Source of the DNA: JAYUKV01 sp043764135
GTDB taxonomy: Bacteria; Patescibacteriota; JACMRA01
Length of the DNA stretch: 19,700 bases
NCBI GenBank assembly: GCA_043764135.1
Contig: JAYUKV010000021.1
Coordinates: forward strand, 1-19,700
Direction of reading: 5' to 3'
A model generated the notes under the pieces. The model made no database searches. It was not told the DNA's origin and saw only the letters and a list, made by a program, of their open reading frames with translations. The number at the start of each line of letters is the position of its first letter. Position 1 is the first letter of the stretch. Shown here piece after piece: positions 6,712 through 13,324 of the stretch. The translations under genes were made by a program, and so were the position numbers.

Positions 6712-7299
6712 ATGAAAAATTACGAATTATACCTCATTTTAAACCCAATTCTCGGTAATGAGGGATTTAAGTCCGAGACTGCGTCAATTGAAAAAATTTT
6801 AGAGGCAAAATTAAAAGCTAAGACAATAACATCAGAGATTGAAGGTTTGAAAAAATTATCTTACCCAATCAAAAAACAATGGACAGGTTGTTATGTATTG
6901 GTAAAATTTGAGCTTGAAGAAGGAGATCAAATGAATTTTGCAGTATTAGAAAAAGCTCTAAACGTTAACACTTCTGTTGTTAGATACATGTTTACTAACA
7001 TGGATGAATACAATGTTCAAAAGTCTAAAGAATCACTAAATGAATCAGAGATTCAAACTCATCAAGATTTAAATAAATCAAACTCTCAAAACAAAAAGTG
7101 TATTGTTAGACATATAGGTTTTAGAGCTATTGATTACAAAGATACTAAATTTTTATCTCAGTTTATGTCACCTTATGCAAAAATATTTGCTCGTGAAAGA
7201 ACTGGAGTAAGTGCAAAATATCAAAGAAAGGTTACTAAAGCTATTAAAAAAGCTAGACACATGGCTTTACTACCATTTACTGCTAAACACATGATTTAG
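6712..7299 (+). CDS. rpsF-rpsR (fusion): Fused small-subunit ribosomal proteins bS6 and bS18
   Basis: A single 195-aa reading frame joins two 30S proteins. Residues 1-96 are bS6: MKNYELYLILNPIL, then KLSYPIKKQWTGCYVLVKFE and LNVNTSVVRYMF. Residues about 97-127 are a polar Ser/Asn/Glu-rich linker. Residues about 128-195 are bS18: AIDYKDTKFLSQFMSPYAKI and RTGVSAKYQRKVTKAIKKAR, ending ALLPFT. bS6 and bS18 form a heterodimer on the 30S platform, so a covalent fusion is structurally sensible. In most bacteria the order is rpsF, ssb, rpsR; here ssb is missing and no stop or frameshift separates the two domains. Domain calls are firm. Confidence 0.93.
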   Translation: MKNYELYLILNPILGNEGFKSETASIEKILEAKLKAKTITSEIEGLKKLSYPIKKQWTGCYVLVKFELEEGDQMNFAVLEKALNVNTSVVRYMFTNMDEYNVQKSKESLNESEIQTHQDLNKSNSQNKKCIVRHIGFRAIDYKDTKFLSQFMSPYAKIFARERTGVSAKYQRKVTKAIKKARHMALLPFTAKHMI

Positions 7300-7309
7300 G
7301 TCAAAACAT

Positions 7310-7341
7310 AATAAACCATTATTTAAGTATAATGGTTTATT
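7310..7341 (+). terminator. Hairpin after the bS6-bS18 gene
   Basis: Arms AATAAACCATTAT (7310-7322) and ATAATGGTTTATT (7329-7341) form a perfect 13-bp stem around a 6-base loop. The right arm itself ends in T residues, but no proper T tract follows, so termination may be partial or the hairpin may protect the mRNA 3' end. Confidence 0.6.
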
Positions 7342-7426
7342 ATATTATATAATAGCAATTCCTAATAATACTTCGTGAAGATTTGCATAGGTTTGGCTTT
7401 AAATGTTTACAAATTTTATAAATATC

Positions 7427-7432
7427 TATAAT
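7427..7432 (+). promoter_or_regulatory. -10 element that sets the start of the FtsB-like gene
   Basis: A perfect TATAAT sits 9 bases before the ATG at 7442 and downstream of an alternative in-frame ATG at 7403. The -35 region (around 7404-7411, TGTTTACA) is weak. This placement favours 7442 as the true start. Confidence 0.5.
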
Positions 7433-7441
7433 AAATTAATT

Positions 7442-7750
7442 ATGAATAGAAGATCAATTATCTATATATTTGCGATTTTGGTAGGATTACAAGGAATTGT
7501 TTTTATATTCCTTGTTAATCAAAACAATAGTATTGAACAATTAGCGTACGATAAGATTGAATTAGTCAAAAAAAATAATCTCAATGTTGAAAAATTGAAG
7601 CTTAATAATGAAATTAATTTAAGTAACAATTTTTCAATTTATGAAAACACTAAACAATGGTTGAATTATTCTAAAAATAGAATTGATTTAGATAAGTACA
7701 GGGATAAAAACCCTTATTCTACACCCCTAACTGAAGTTAATCGATTTTAA
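7442..7750 (+). CDS. FtsB/DivIC/FtsL-like single-pass septum protein (putative)
   Basis: A 102-aa type-II membrane protein: short basic N-terminus (MNRRS), one membrane helix (about 5-26, IIYIFAILVGLQGIVFIFLV), then a Leu/Lys/Asn-rich segment (about 30-65) that reads as a coiled coil. This is the layout of the small divisome proteins FtsB/DivIC and FtsL, which act outside the membrane in septal wall synthesis. The family is too divergent for a firm call. I start at 7442 rather than the in-frame ATG 7403 because a perfect TATAAT lies between them at 7427-7432. ftsA is 1.5 kb downstream, which is weak supporting context. Confidence 0.5.
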   Translation: MNRRSIIYIFAILVGLQGIVFIFLVNQNNSIEQLAYDKIELVKKNNLNVEKLKLNNEINLSNNFSIYENTKQWLNYSKNRIDLDKYRDKNPYSTPLTEVNRF

Positions 7751-7755
7751 GTCTA

Positions 7756-7784
7756 TTGACAGTATGTTATTGATGAGCTAAACA
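7756..7784 (+). promoter_or_regulatory. Promoter of the PrxQ gene
   Basis: TTGACA (7756-7761), 17 bp, TAAACA (7779-7784). The expected first transcribed base coincides with the ATG at 7791, a true leaderless arrangement. Confidence 0.6.
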
Positions 7785-7790
7785 ATTAGT

Positions 7791-8234
7791 ATGATCGAAG
7801 TTGGCCAAATGGCACCCATGTTTAAGTTAAACAATCAAAATGGAGACCTAATAAGTCTAAAAGAAGTACTAGATTCTGGTAAAAAAGTGATGCTTGTAAT
7901 TTATCCTAAAGATGACACCCCAGGATGTACAGCTCAAATGTGTCGTGTAAGAGATGACTATTCTGAATTTGAAAAACTTGATGTTAAGATTTTTGGATTA
8001 AATCATGATGATGCAGAATCTCATAAGCAATTTAGAGATAAATATGATTTTCAGTTTGATATCCTTATTGATGAGGATAGAAAAGTAATCAAAGAATTAG
8101 GTTCAACTAAATTATTCTTTAAAACTGAAATCACCCAAAGAAGCTCAGTGCTTATAGATACTAACGGTAAAGTTATTTATGTTCACAAAGGACAACAAGA
8201 TAATAAGGAAATACTTAATTTGCTAAAAAGTTAA
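7791..8234 (+). CDS. bcp: Peroxiredoxin, Bcp/PrxQ type
   Basis: A 147-aa thiol peroxidase of the Bcp/PrxQ subfamily. The active site YPKDDTPGCTAQMCRVRDDY (38-57) carries peroxidatic Cys46 and resolving Cys51 in the characteristic C-x4-C spacing. IKELG (95-99) and RSSVLIDTNGKVIYV match the family further on. It reduces hydroperoxides and is usually recycled by thioredoxin. Length is normal. It is a second, different peroxiredoxin from the Prx5 at 1264. It has its own promoter and no leader. Confidence 0.93.
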   Translation: MIEVGQMAPMFKLNNQNGDLISLKEVLDSGKKVMLVIYPKDDTPGCTAQMCRVRDDYSEFEKLDVKIFGLNHDDAESHKQFRDKYDFQFDILIDEDRKVIKELGSTKLFFKTEITQRSSVLIDTNGKVIYVHKGQQDNKEILNLLKS

Positions 8235-8263
8235 AATTACTTTATTTATTTTTAATAGATATT

Positions 8264-8650
8264 ATGGCTAATAATCAAAATCCAACTGAAGCGGGGTGGA
8301 GCGCTGAAGTTACAAACAAACATATTCCTATGGATGCAATATTAAAAGATGGAAATATCATCTTTACATTGCTTGTTCCTGGAGTAGATATCAGCGACTT
8401 AAATTTGGAAGCTGATGGTAATACTATCGAACTTTCAGGTATATTTAGAAAACCTTATGATGGTGAAAACTATTTACTTTCTGAAATTACTGAGTCTAAT
8501 CATTGGGGAGAGTTTCATAAACAATTTGAAACAGCAGATCCATTCGATAGGGATTCTATAAGTGCGTCATTAGAAAAAGGAATTCTTAAAATAGTAGTAC
8601 CTTTACTTGTTACTAAAGAGAGAAAGAAAATTGCCATTGCTCAAAAGTAA
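8264..8650 (+). CDS. Small heat-shock protein, Hsp20/alpha-crystallin family
   Basis: A 128-aa protein. An alpha-crystallin-type beta-sandwich runs from about 24 to 125: IIFTLLVPGVDISDLNLEADGNTIELSG (32-59), then GEFHKQFETADPFDRDSISASLEKGILKIVVPL (82-114). Such proteins form oligomers and hold unfolding proteins without ATP. The usual GVLxLxxPK is represented by GILKIVVPL. No heat-shock operator (CIRCE-like) is visible upstream. A TTTAAT -10-like element at 8251-8256 gives a very short leader. Confidence 0.88.
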   Translation: MANNQNPTEAGWSAEVTNKHIPMDAILKDGNIIFTLLVPGVDISDLNLEADGNTIELSGIFRKPYDGENYLLSEITESNHWGEFHKQFETADPFDRDSISASLEKGILKIVVPLLVTKERKKIAIAQK

Positions 8651-8659
8651 TGTTATAAT
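8631..8659 (+). promoter_or_regulatory. Promoter of the YbaB gene, inside the end of hsp20
   Basis: TTGCCA (8631-8636), 17 bp, TATAAT (8654-8659) with an extended TG two bases before it. The -35 element lies within the last codons of the Hsp20 gene. The predicted start is about 7 bases before the ATG at 8673. Confidence 0.7.
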
Positions 8660-8672
8660 TAAATTATAGTTT

Positions 8673-8954
8673 ATGATTGATTTAGATAAAGTACTGGAAA
8701 GTAAAGATTCATTAGAAGAAATTCAAAAGATCTTATCCTCCCAAACTGTAACAGGACAAACACCTTCAGGTAAAATAAAAATAATAATGACTTGTGACAA
8801 AGCTATTAAAGATGTGATTATCGATCCATCTTTAGCTATTACAAGCCCTGATCATGTAGCTGCTTTGTCTAAAGCAATTATTATAGCTTTTAATGATGCA
8901 GATTCAAAAATTTCTGAAAAAGCAACTTCATTAATCGAAGCAGCAACTAGTTAG
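8673..8954 (+). CDS. YbaB/EbfC-family nucleoid-associated protein
   Basis: A 93-aa protein. The family pattern is TGQTPSGKIKIIMTCDKAIKDVIIDPSLA (27-55, two beta strands) flanked by helices, with a C-terminal helix DHVAALSKAIIIAFNDADSKISEKA. Members form tweezer-like dimers that bind DNA with little sequence preference. Its usual neighbours dnaX and recR are not in this window. A strong independent promoter and a 20-bp terminator hairpin make it monocistronic or nearly so. Confidence 0.85.
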   Translation: MIDLDKVLESKDSLEEIQKILSSQTVTGQTPSGKIKIIMTCDKAIKDVIIDPSLAITSPDHVAALSKAIIIAFNDADSKISEKATSLIEAATS

Positions 8955-8983
8955 ATTTACTTATTTTTTCTAAAATAGAATCT

Positions 8984-9035
8984 TACTTATTAAACATAAC
9001 CTCCTAACAGAGGTTATGTTTAATAAGTATTATTT
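8984..9035 (+). terminator. Terminator with 20-bp perfect stem
   Basis: Left arm 8984-9003 and right arm 9010-9029 are exact complements, with loop CTAACA, followed by TTATTTT. It is one of the longest perfect inverted repeats in the window. Confidence 0.8.
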
Positions 9036-9115
9036 TAAATTAAATTAAAATAATAATTTTTATATATTTTTTTCAAATAGATTACATAAGATAGAAAAGA
9101 TCAGTATTTACAGAT

Positions 9116-9144
9116 TTGACAAAAATTATTAGATTAACCATTGT
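9116..9144 (+). promoter_or_regulatory. Candidate ftsA promoter
   Basis: A perfect TTGACA (9116-9121) is followed after 17 bp by CATTGT (9139-9144), close to the TATTGT seen in the tRNA promoter below. It would give a leader of about 88 nt. A second -10-like TATAAC lies at 9218-9223, only 15 bases from the GTG. Confidence 0.45.
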
Positions 9145-9238
9145 TATGCAAAATATCAGATATATATTATTCTATTGAAGTCTAACTCAAAACTTCCCTA
9201 TTTAATTATTAATTTATTATAACATTAAGACTATCGTT

Positions 9239-10507
9239 GTGGCTAGAGAACCCTATTTAATCGCATTTGATATTGGATCAAACTCTATCAAACTTGCAAT
9301 CGCTAAAGAACCAACTGAAGAAAACCAAAAACTTCAGATTTTAGCTCTTGTAGAAAAAACCTCTAATGGGATAAAGAGGGGGTTAATTACTAACATGTCT
9401 GAAGCTACAGATTCACTAGTAGAGGCTATTGTACAGGCTGAATCTGTGATAGGACTACCGATAAGAAAAGCTATCTTTGGTGTAAATGGAATGCACATTG
9501 GGTATGTTAACTCTGAAGGGTTAGTAGTTGTATCTAGAGCGGATAGTGAAATAACCGAAAGTGATGTAGATAGAGTTATAACTGACTCGATGACAAAAGC
9601 TTTTGGATTAAATGGTCAAGAAATTTTGCATATAATACCTAAGTCCTTTACTGTAGATTCACAAGAAGGAATTAGATATCCTGTTGGCATGATCGGATCA
9701 AAACTACAAGCTAAAACATTGATTATTGGAATAGAAAATTCTTATTTCAGAAATTTTAACAAAGTAATATCACAAGCTGGGGTTGAGATTACAGAATCAA
9801 TTTATACTCCTCTTGCTGCATCTGATTTTGTCCTATCTCAAAGACAAAAAAAAGCAGGAACGGTAATGATAGATATTGGTTATTCATCAACTTCTTACAT
9901 ATTATGCGAAAATGAAGAGATATACGCATCTGGAGTCATTCCTATTGGATCAGATCATATTACTTCTGATCTTGCGATAGGACTTGGTACAACTATTGAA
10001 ATGGCTGAAGATATAAAAAAGAAATATTTAGATCTTTCAATTGATGTAGATACAACTATTTCAGAAATTGAAATGTATAACCCAGAAATGCAAACCAACG
10101 AAAAATTTGAAATGGAGCATATTAGAATGTATGCAAGATTTAGAGTTGAAGAAATATTTACAATGGTAAAAAACGAGTTAAGAAAGCTAGATAAGCTAGG
10201 TAAATTACCTGGTGGAGCTGTCTTGGTAGGTGGAGGCTCTAGTCTTAAGGGTATTGATCAAGTTGCAAGGGATACACTTAAACTACCTATTTTTAAATAT
10301 CAATTTGATAGAACTAAGATTGATTTTGTACCAGATTACAATGGGGATCCGGCCTTTATAAATGCAATTGCTCTTTTACATTATTATTTATTTAGTTCAG
10401 ACGACACTCTTACGGTAGCTAAAAAAGGAAGCCTGCAAAAAATGGCTAATCCATCAATCAATGTTAATGATTTTAATTCATTTCTAAAGAAAGTCTGGCC
10501 TTGGTAA
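9239..10507 (+). CDS. ftsA: Cell division protein FtsA
   Basis: A 422-aa actin-fold ATPase that tethers FtsZ filaments to the membrane. The first phosphate loop FDIGSNSIKLAIA is at 10-22. The SHS2/1C domain follows with KAIFGVNGMHIGYV and the SRADSEITESDVDR region. The second phosphate/connect motif is VMIDIGYSSTSYIL (209-222) and the adenosine motif is GGAVLVGGGSSLKG. The C-terminus FNSFLKKVWPW is a short amphipathic membrane anchor, as in FtsA, but it ends at Trp without the usual basic extension. It begins with GTG (MAREPYLIAFD). ftsZ does not follow; tRNA-Arg does. Confidence 0.93.
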   Translation: MAREPYLIAFDIGSNSIKLAIAKEPTEENQKLQILALVEKTSNGIKRGLITNMSEATDSLVEAIVQAESVIGLPIRKAIFGVNGMHIGYVNSEGLVVVSRADSEITESDVDRVITDSMTKAFGLNGQEILHIIPKSFTVDSQEGIRYPVGMIGSKLQAKTLIIGIENSYFRNFNKVISQAGVEITESIYTPLAASDFVLSQRQKKAGTVMIDIGYSSTSYILCENEEIYASGVIPIGSDHITSDLAIGLGTTIEMAEDIKKKYLDLSIDVDTTISEIEMYNPEMQTNEKFEMEHIRMYARFRVEEIFTMVKNELRKLDKLGKLPGGAVLVGGGSSLKGIDQVARDTLKLPIFKYQFDRTKIDFVPDYNGDPAFINAIALLHYYLFSSDDTLTVAKKGSLQKMANPSINVNDFNSFLKKVWPW

Positions 10508-10537
10508 ATGTGAAAGACTATTTGTGTATATTCCAGT

Positions 10538-10566
10538 TTGACAAAAAGGTTTATAACTTATATTGT
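10538..10566 (+). promoter_or_regulatory. tRNA-Arg promoter
   Basis: TTGACA (10538-10543), 17 bp, TATTGT (10561-10566). Transcription would start near 10573, a few bases before the mature tRNA 5' end. Confidence 0.65.
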
Positions 10567-10576
10567 AAATATATAC

Positions 10577-10654
10577 GTTACCATAGCTCAGTTGGATTAG
10601 AGCAAAAGCCTTCTAAGCTTTAGGCCGCAGGTTCGAGCCCTGCTGGTAACACCA
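10577..10654 (+). tRNA. tRNA-Arg (anticodon UCU)
   Basis: A complete cloverleaf. Acceptor GTTACCA pairs with TGGTAAC; D arm GCTC/GAGC; anticodon stem AAAGC/GCTTT with loop CTTCTAA, anticodon TCT; T arm GCAGG/CCTGC with loop TTCGAGC. The discriminator base is A and CCA is encoded in the gene (10652-10654). It reads AGA/AGG, the Arg codons expected to dominate in this AT-rich genome. Confidence 0.96.
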
Positions 10655-10682
10655 GAAAAATAACCATTAGGTTTATTTTTTT
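10655..10682 (+). terminator. Terminator after tRNA-Arg
   Basis: AAAAATAACC and GGTTTATTTTT pair around ATTA with one bulged T, running into eight T residues. The rest of the gap to 10884 is AT-rich. It contains a 45-codon ATG frame (10725-10862) that I do not regard as supported. Confidence 0.65.
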
Positions 10683-10853
10683 TGATTAAAAATGATTTTT
10701 CATTGATATATGATATCCTTTTTTATGTTATCAGAGTCTATTTATAATACTTTCTTAATAGAGAAAACGGTATTATTTGTATCTCTACAAATAGAAATTT
10801 GGATAAGCGATATACGAATTTATAACTTATATTCTTGGATTTTTAAATCACTA

Positions 10854-10882
10854 TTGACATAGATGTAAATTACAATTAAAAT
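10854..10882 (+). promoter_or_regulatory. Promoter that decides the start of the Trx-like gene
   Basis: TTGACA (10854-10859), 17 bp, TAAAAT (10877-10882). The predicted first base is near 10889, downstream of the first in-frame ATG (10885), which would therefore not be transcribed. Confidence 0.65.
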
Positions 10883-10893
10883 GTATGCCATAT

Positions 10894-11352
10894 ATGAATT
10901 CAATGAATCTTAAAGAGGAAAATACGAAAAACAACTTAATTACTAATTCAGCGAAAATTATTCTACCAATTTTAATTGTTGGATTGTTAGTTGGAGCTTC
11001 AATATTCTTTTTAAATACAACAAAATCAAATGAGGTGCCAAAGTCAGAATATATTACAACATATCAAGCTCAAGATTTGGATAAATTGAGTGATAAACAA
11101 GTTAATATTTTGTACTTTGCAAAAGATGGAGAAGTTTCTACTAAAGTAATAGAATCTAATCTAAGTGCTACAAATAATGATACTCCTAAAGGAATTAAGA
11201 TTTACAAAGTAGATTTTAATAACGAGGAGCTTAGAAATAAGTATAATGTACAGTGGCCAAACACTTTTGTTAGAATTGATAAAGATAAAAATATTATCAA
11301 AGCTAATTATTCGCTTACAAATTGGGATGATATATTAAGACTAGCCAAGTAG
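10894..11352 (+). CDS. Membrane-anchored thioredoxin-fold protein lacking CxxC
   Basis: A 152-aa protein. After a charged N-terminus, a membrane helix (about 19-41, KIILPILIVGLLVGASIFFL) leads to an exported domain. VNILYFAKDGEVSTKVIE occupies the place of the thioredoxin strand plus active site, then KIYKVDFNNEELRNKYNVQWPNTFVRIDKD gives the typical kvD..., y.V..P(T), v.id run. The WCxxC pair is absent and there is no cysteine at all, so classical disulfide exchange is excluded; a binding or structural role is more likely. The start is set at 10894 (or 10903), not ATG 10885, because of the promoter position. Monocistronic, with a terminator at 11373. Confidence 0.65.
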   Translation: MNSMNLKEENTKNNLITNSAKIILPILIVGLLVGASIFFLNTTKSNEVPKSEYITTYQAQDLDKLSDKQVNILYFAKDGEVSTKVIESNLSATNNDTPKGIKIYKVDFNNEELRNKYNVQWPNTFVRIDKDKNIIKANYSLTNWDDILRLAK

Positions 11353-11372
11353 ATTGAATTATCCCATTAAAA

Positions 11373-11399
11373 TGCTTCTGTTATAGAAGCACTTTTTTT
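11373..11399 (+). terminator. Terminator after the Trx-like gene
   Basis: Arms TGCTTCT (11373-11379) and AGAAGCA (11385-11391) pair around GTTAT, then C and a run of seven T residues: a standard rho-independent terminator. Confidence 0.88.
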
Positions 11400-11427
11400 A
11401 AAATTTTAAACTTAAATTATTTATAAT

Positions 11428-11853
11428 ATGAATTATATCACAATAGAAACAAGGGAGGACTTATACAAAATACTTATAAATATAGAGAAAAATAACCCAA
11501 ATTATAATGGTAGAAGCTGGTTTGATAGTTTTAAGTTAAATCTATATAAAAAATTTCCAAACTATTTAAAACGTAGACTGACCAAAAAAGTAATTGATTC
11601 CAGAAAAGGATTGTTTACAATAATAAAAAATGATTTTCCATACTCAAAACTTCTTAAAAATAAATCAATAGAGCATTACATTGTTTGGAATACTTTAAAT
11701 TTACCTTCTGAAGAAGAAGTATTAATTGATGAGGTTGAAAAATGGTTAGATCAAAATTTTATAAATAGGAGATGGTATTTATTACATAAAAATTCACCAA
11801 GTTTACGATCCGTAAAATGGATTGAACACTATCATTTATTTATTGCTTTATAG
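11428..11853 (+). CDS. Unknown 141-aa protein, DUF3605-like C-terminal pattern
   Basis: A basic soluble protein. The C-terminal half reads EHYIVWNTLNLPSEEEVLIDEVEKWLDQNF, then WYLLHKNSPSLRSVKWIEHYHLFI. A WY..(N)..S..SV..I.H.H.FI ending is reminiscent of DUF3605 proteins, whose function is unknown; this match is from memory of the pattern and is tentative. No membrane segment or signal is seen. TATAAT abuts the ATG (11422-11427), too close to be its promoter unless the real start lies elsewhere, and no other in-frame Met is nearby. No clear terminator follows. Confidence 0.6.
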   Translation: MNYITIETREDLYKILINIEKNNPNYNGRSWFDSFKLNLYKKFPNYLKRRLTKKVIDSRKGLFTIIKNDFPYSKLLKNKSIEHYIVWNTLNLPSEEEVLIDEVEKWLDQNFINRRWYLLHKNSPSLRSVKWIEHYHLFIAL

Positions 11854-11959
11854 ACTTGATGAGTAAAGATATTAATACAATAATTGGTGAGAAATACTTA
11901 TTGACAATTTTTACGTAATCGTTAAAAAATAATATAGAATTACTTATTTAATGTAAGTT

Positions 11960-11987
11960 TTGATAAAATAAATTTGAATCATACACT
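11960..11987 (+). promoter_or_regulatory. Candidate promoter of the glycosyltransferase gene
   Basis: TTGATA (11960-11965), 16 bp, TACACT (11982-11987). The leader would be about 34 nt. An isolated TTGACA at 11901-11906 has no good -10 partner. Confidence 0.4.
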
Positions 11988-12027
11988 TTTCAGCGCTTAA
12001 ATCAAGTAAAACAAATATTCTATTTCT

Positions 12028-13224
12028 ATGTTTTTTAATGATATCTCCTCTTACTATTGGATTATTGGTACTTTTTGTGTTGCTTTGATTGATTTTATGG
12101 TTATTTTTCTTGCAATAATAAAATCAAGAACTGTGGTTGAAAATGATAAAGAAAGTGATTTTGCAATTCTTGTTCCAATTTTTAACAAAATTGACTATTT
12201 AAAAAATGTCCCATTCTTGGCTGAGTATGGAAGTGGTGTATACATTCTTACAACTAACAAAGAAACAGAAGAATTTAACGAATCTCTTGAAAAGATTTGC
12301 AACTTAAACAATTTCAAACTCTTTAAAGCAGATATTGCTGAAAACCAAGAAAAAACACCTTGGTTACTATTTTCAATTGCGTTGCATGGTAAAAGTAGTA
12401 ATTCTGATATGATAACGAACAAAACGATTGTTTTAATTGATGGAGATACATATACAAATGAAGATCTGGGTAAACTTGTGTTCACATTAAACAAAAATCG
12501 ATTTGATTTGGCCTCGGTAAAGGTGATGCCAGATATGCCTTTTTCAATTACTGAAAGACTTCAAAAAATTGAATATTTGGTTGCAATGCAAGCTAGATAT
12601 CTATTTCCATATCTTACTTCTGGAGCTGCATTGGTAGGTCGAAGAGAAGTGTTGAAAAGATTGTATGCTCGACATTCTATGTATTTTCAAGGTGGAGATA
12701 TTGAACTGGGAATTATGGGTAAAAAAATGGGATACAATGTAGGTCACATTCCTTTTGAATTCTTTACTGAAGTTCCTGATAATATGATCTCCTTAACTAA
12801 ACAAAGACTTTCTTGGGCGTCTGGTACTTTTAGATTATTTGTGGTTAATATTTTTCAAAATATTAGAAATCATGGATGGGAAGTTTTTTACACTCTTGTA
12901 TTGATTTATTTAATGCTGTATATCAAGGTTATGAATATGATTGTTTATTTCCCAATAATATTTATAACTGGATTTATATCATATGTAATAATCCTAAGTA
13001 TAGTAACTTTTAAAGAATTTAGTCTCACAACTATTCTTGCTCCATTCTACAGCATTTTCCAATCATTTATTCTTTTACCTTTAGGAGCGCTTATTTATTT
13101 AAGAAGAGTAATTCTTTCTAGAAATATTGGTTGGATAAGCACTTCTAACCCTAAAAGAAATGCTAAACTATTAGTTGGTAACCACTCCTTGTATTCTAAT
13201 GCATTAGAATTAAATGGAAAATAG
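12028..13224 (+). CDS. Membrane family-2 glycosyltransferase
   Basis: A 398-aa protein with one N-terminal membrane helix (about 11-31), a cytoplasmic GT2 domain and a cluster of C-terminal helices (about 286-360). The catalytic elements are in order: LVPIFN (48-53) at the start of the nucleotide-binding fold, IDGDT (137-141) as DxD, GGDIELG (222-228) in the place of the acceptor ED/GDD motif, and TKQRLSW (257-263). That last site corresponds to QxxRW of processive synthases, with Ser replacing Arg. The layout resembles NodC/hyaluronan synthase-like enzymes that make and export a surface polysaccharide from a UDP-sugar. Sugar and polymer cannot be predicted. The gene stands alone and converges on the minus-strand block. 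Confidence 0.82.
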   Translation: MFFNDISSYYWIIGTFCVALIDFMVIFLAIIKSRTVVENDKESDFAILVPIFNKIDYLKNVPFLAEYGSGVYILTTNKETEEFNESLEKICNLNNFKLFKADIAENQEKTPWLLFSIALHGKSSNSDMITNKTIVLIDGDTYTNEDLGKLVFTLNKNRFDLASVKVMPDMPFSITERLQKIEYLVAMQARYLFPYLTSGAALVGRREVLKRLYARHSMYFQGGDIELGIMGKKMGYNVGHIPFEFFTEVPDNMISLTKQRLSWASGTFRLFVVNIFQNIRNHGWEVFYTLVLIYLMLYIKVMNMIVYFPIIFITGFISYVIILSIVTFKEFSLTTILAPFYSIFQSFILLPLGALIYLRRVILSRNIGWISTSNPKRNAKLLVGNHSLYSNALELNGK

Positions 13225-13284
13225 TTTATTAAATTAGCAAAAAAATTAATTCTAAATGTATACTTTTTGTTGTTAATTAGAAAT

Positions 13285-13318
13285 AAAATAAAACCTTAAG
13301 AGGTTTTATTTTTATTCT
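13285..13318. terminator. Bidirectional terminator between convergent blocks
   Basis: Arms AAAATAAAACCT (13285-13296) and AGGTTTTATTTT (13301-13312) form a 12-bp stem with loop TAAG. A residues on one side and T residues on the other allow it to serve both the glycosyltransferase (plus) and the 418-aa membrane protein gene (minus). Confidence 0.85.
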
Positions 13319-13324
13319 AAATTA

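Noticed and set aside
10725..10862. 45-codon ORF (starting MLSESIYNTF) between tRNA-Arg and the Trx-like gene
   Set aside because: Ile/Leu/Tyr/Phe-rich composition as expected from random AT-rich DNA, no good promoter of its own, and it runs into the promoter of the next gene.
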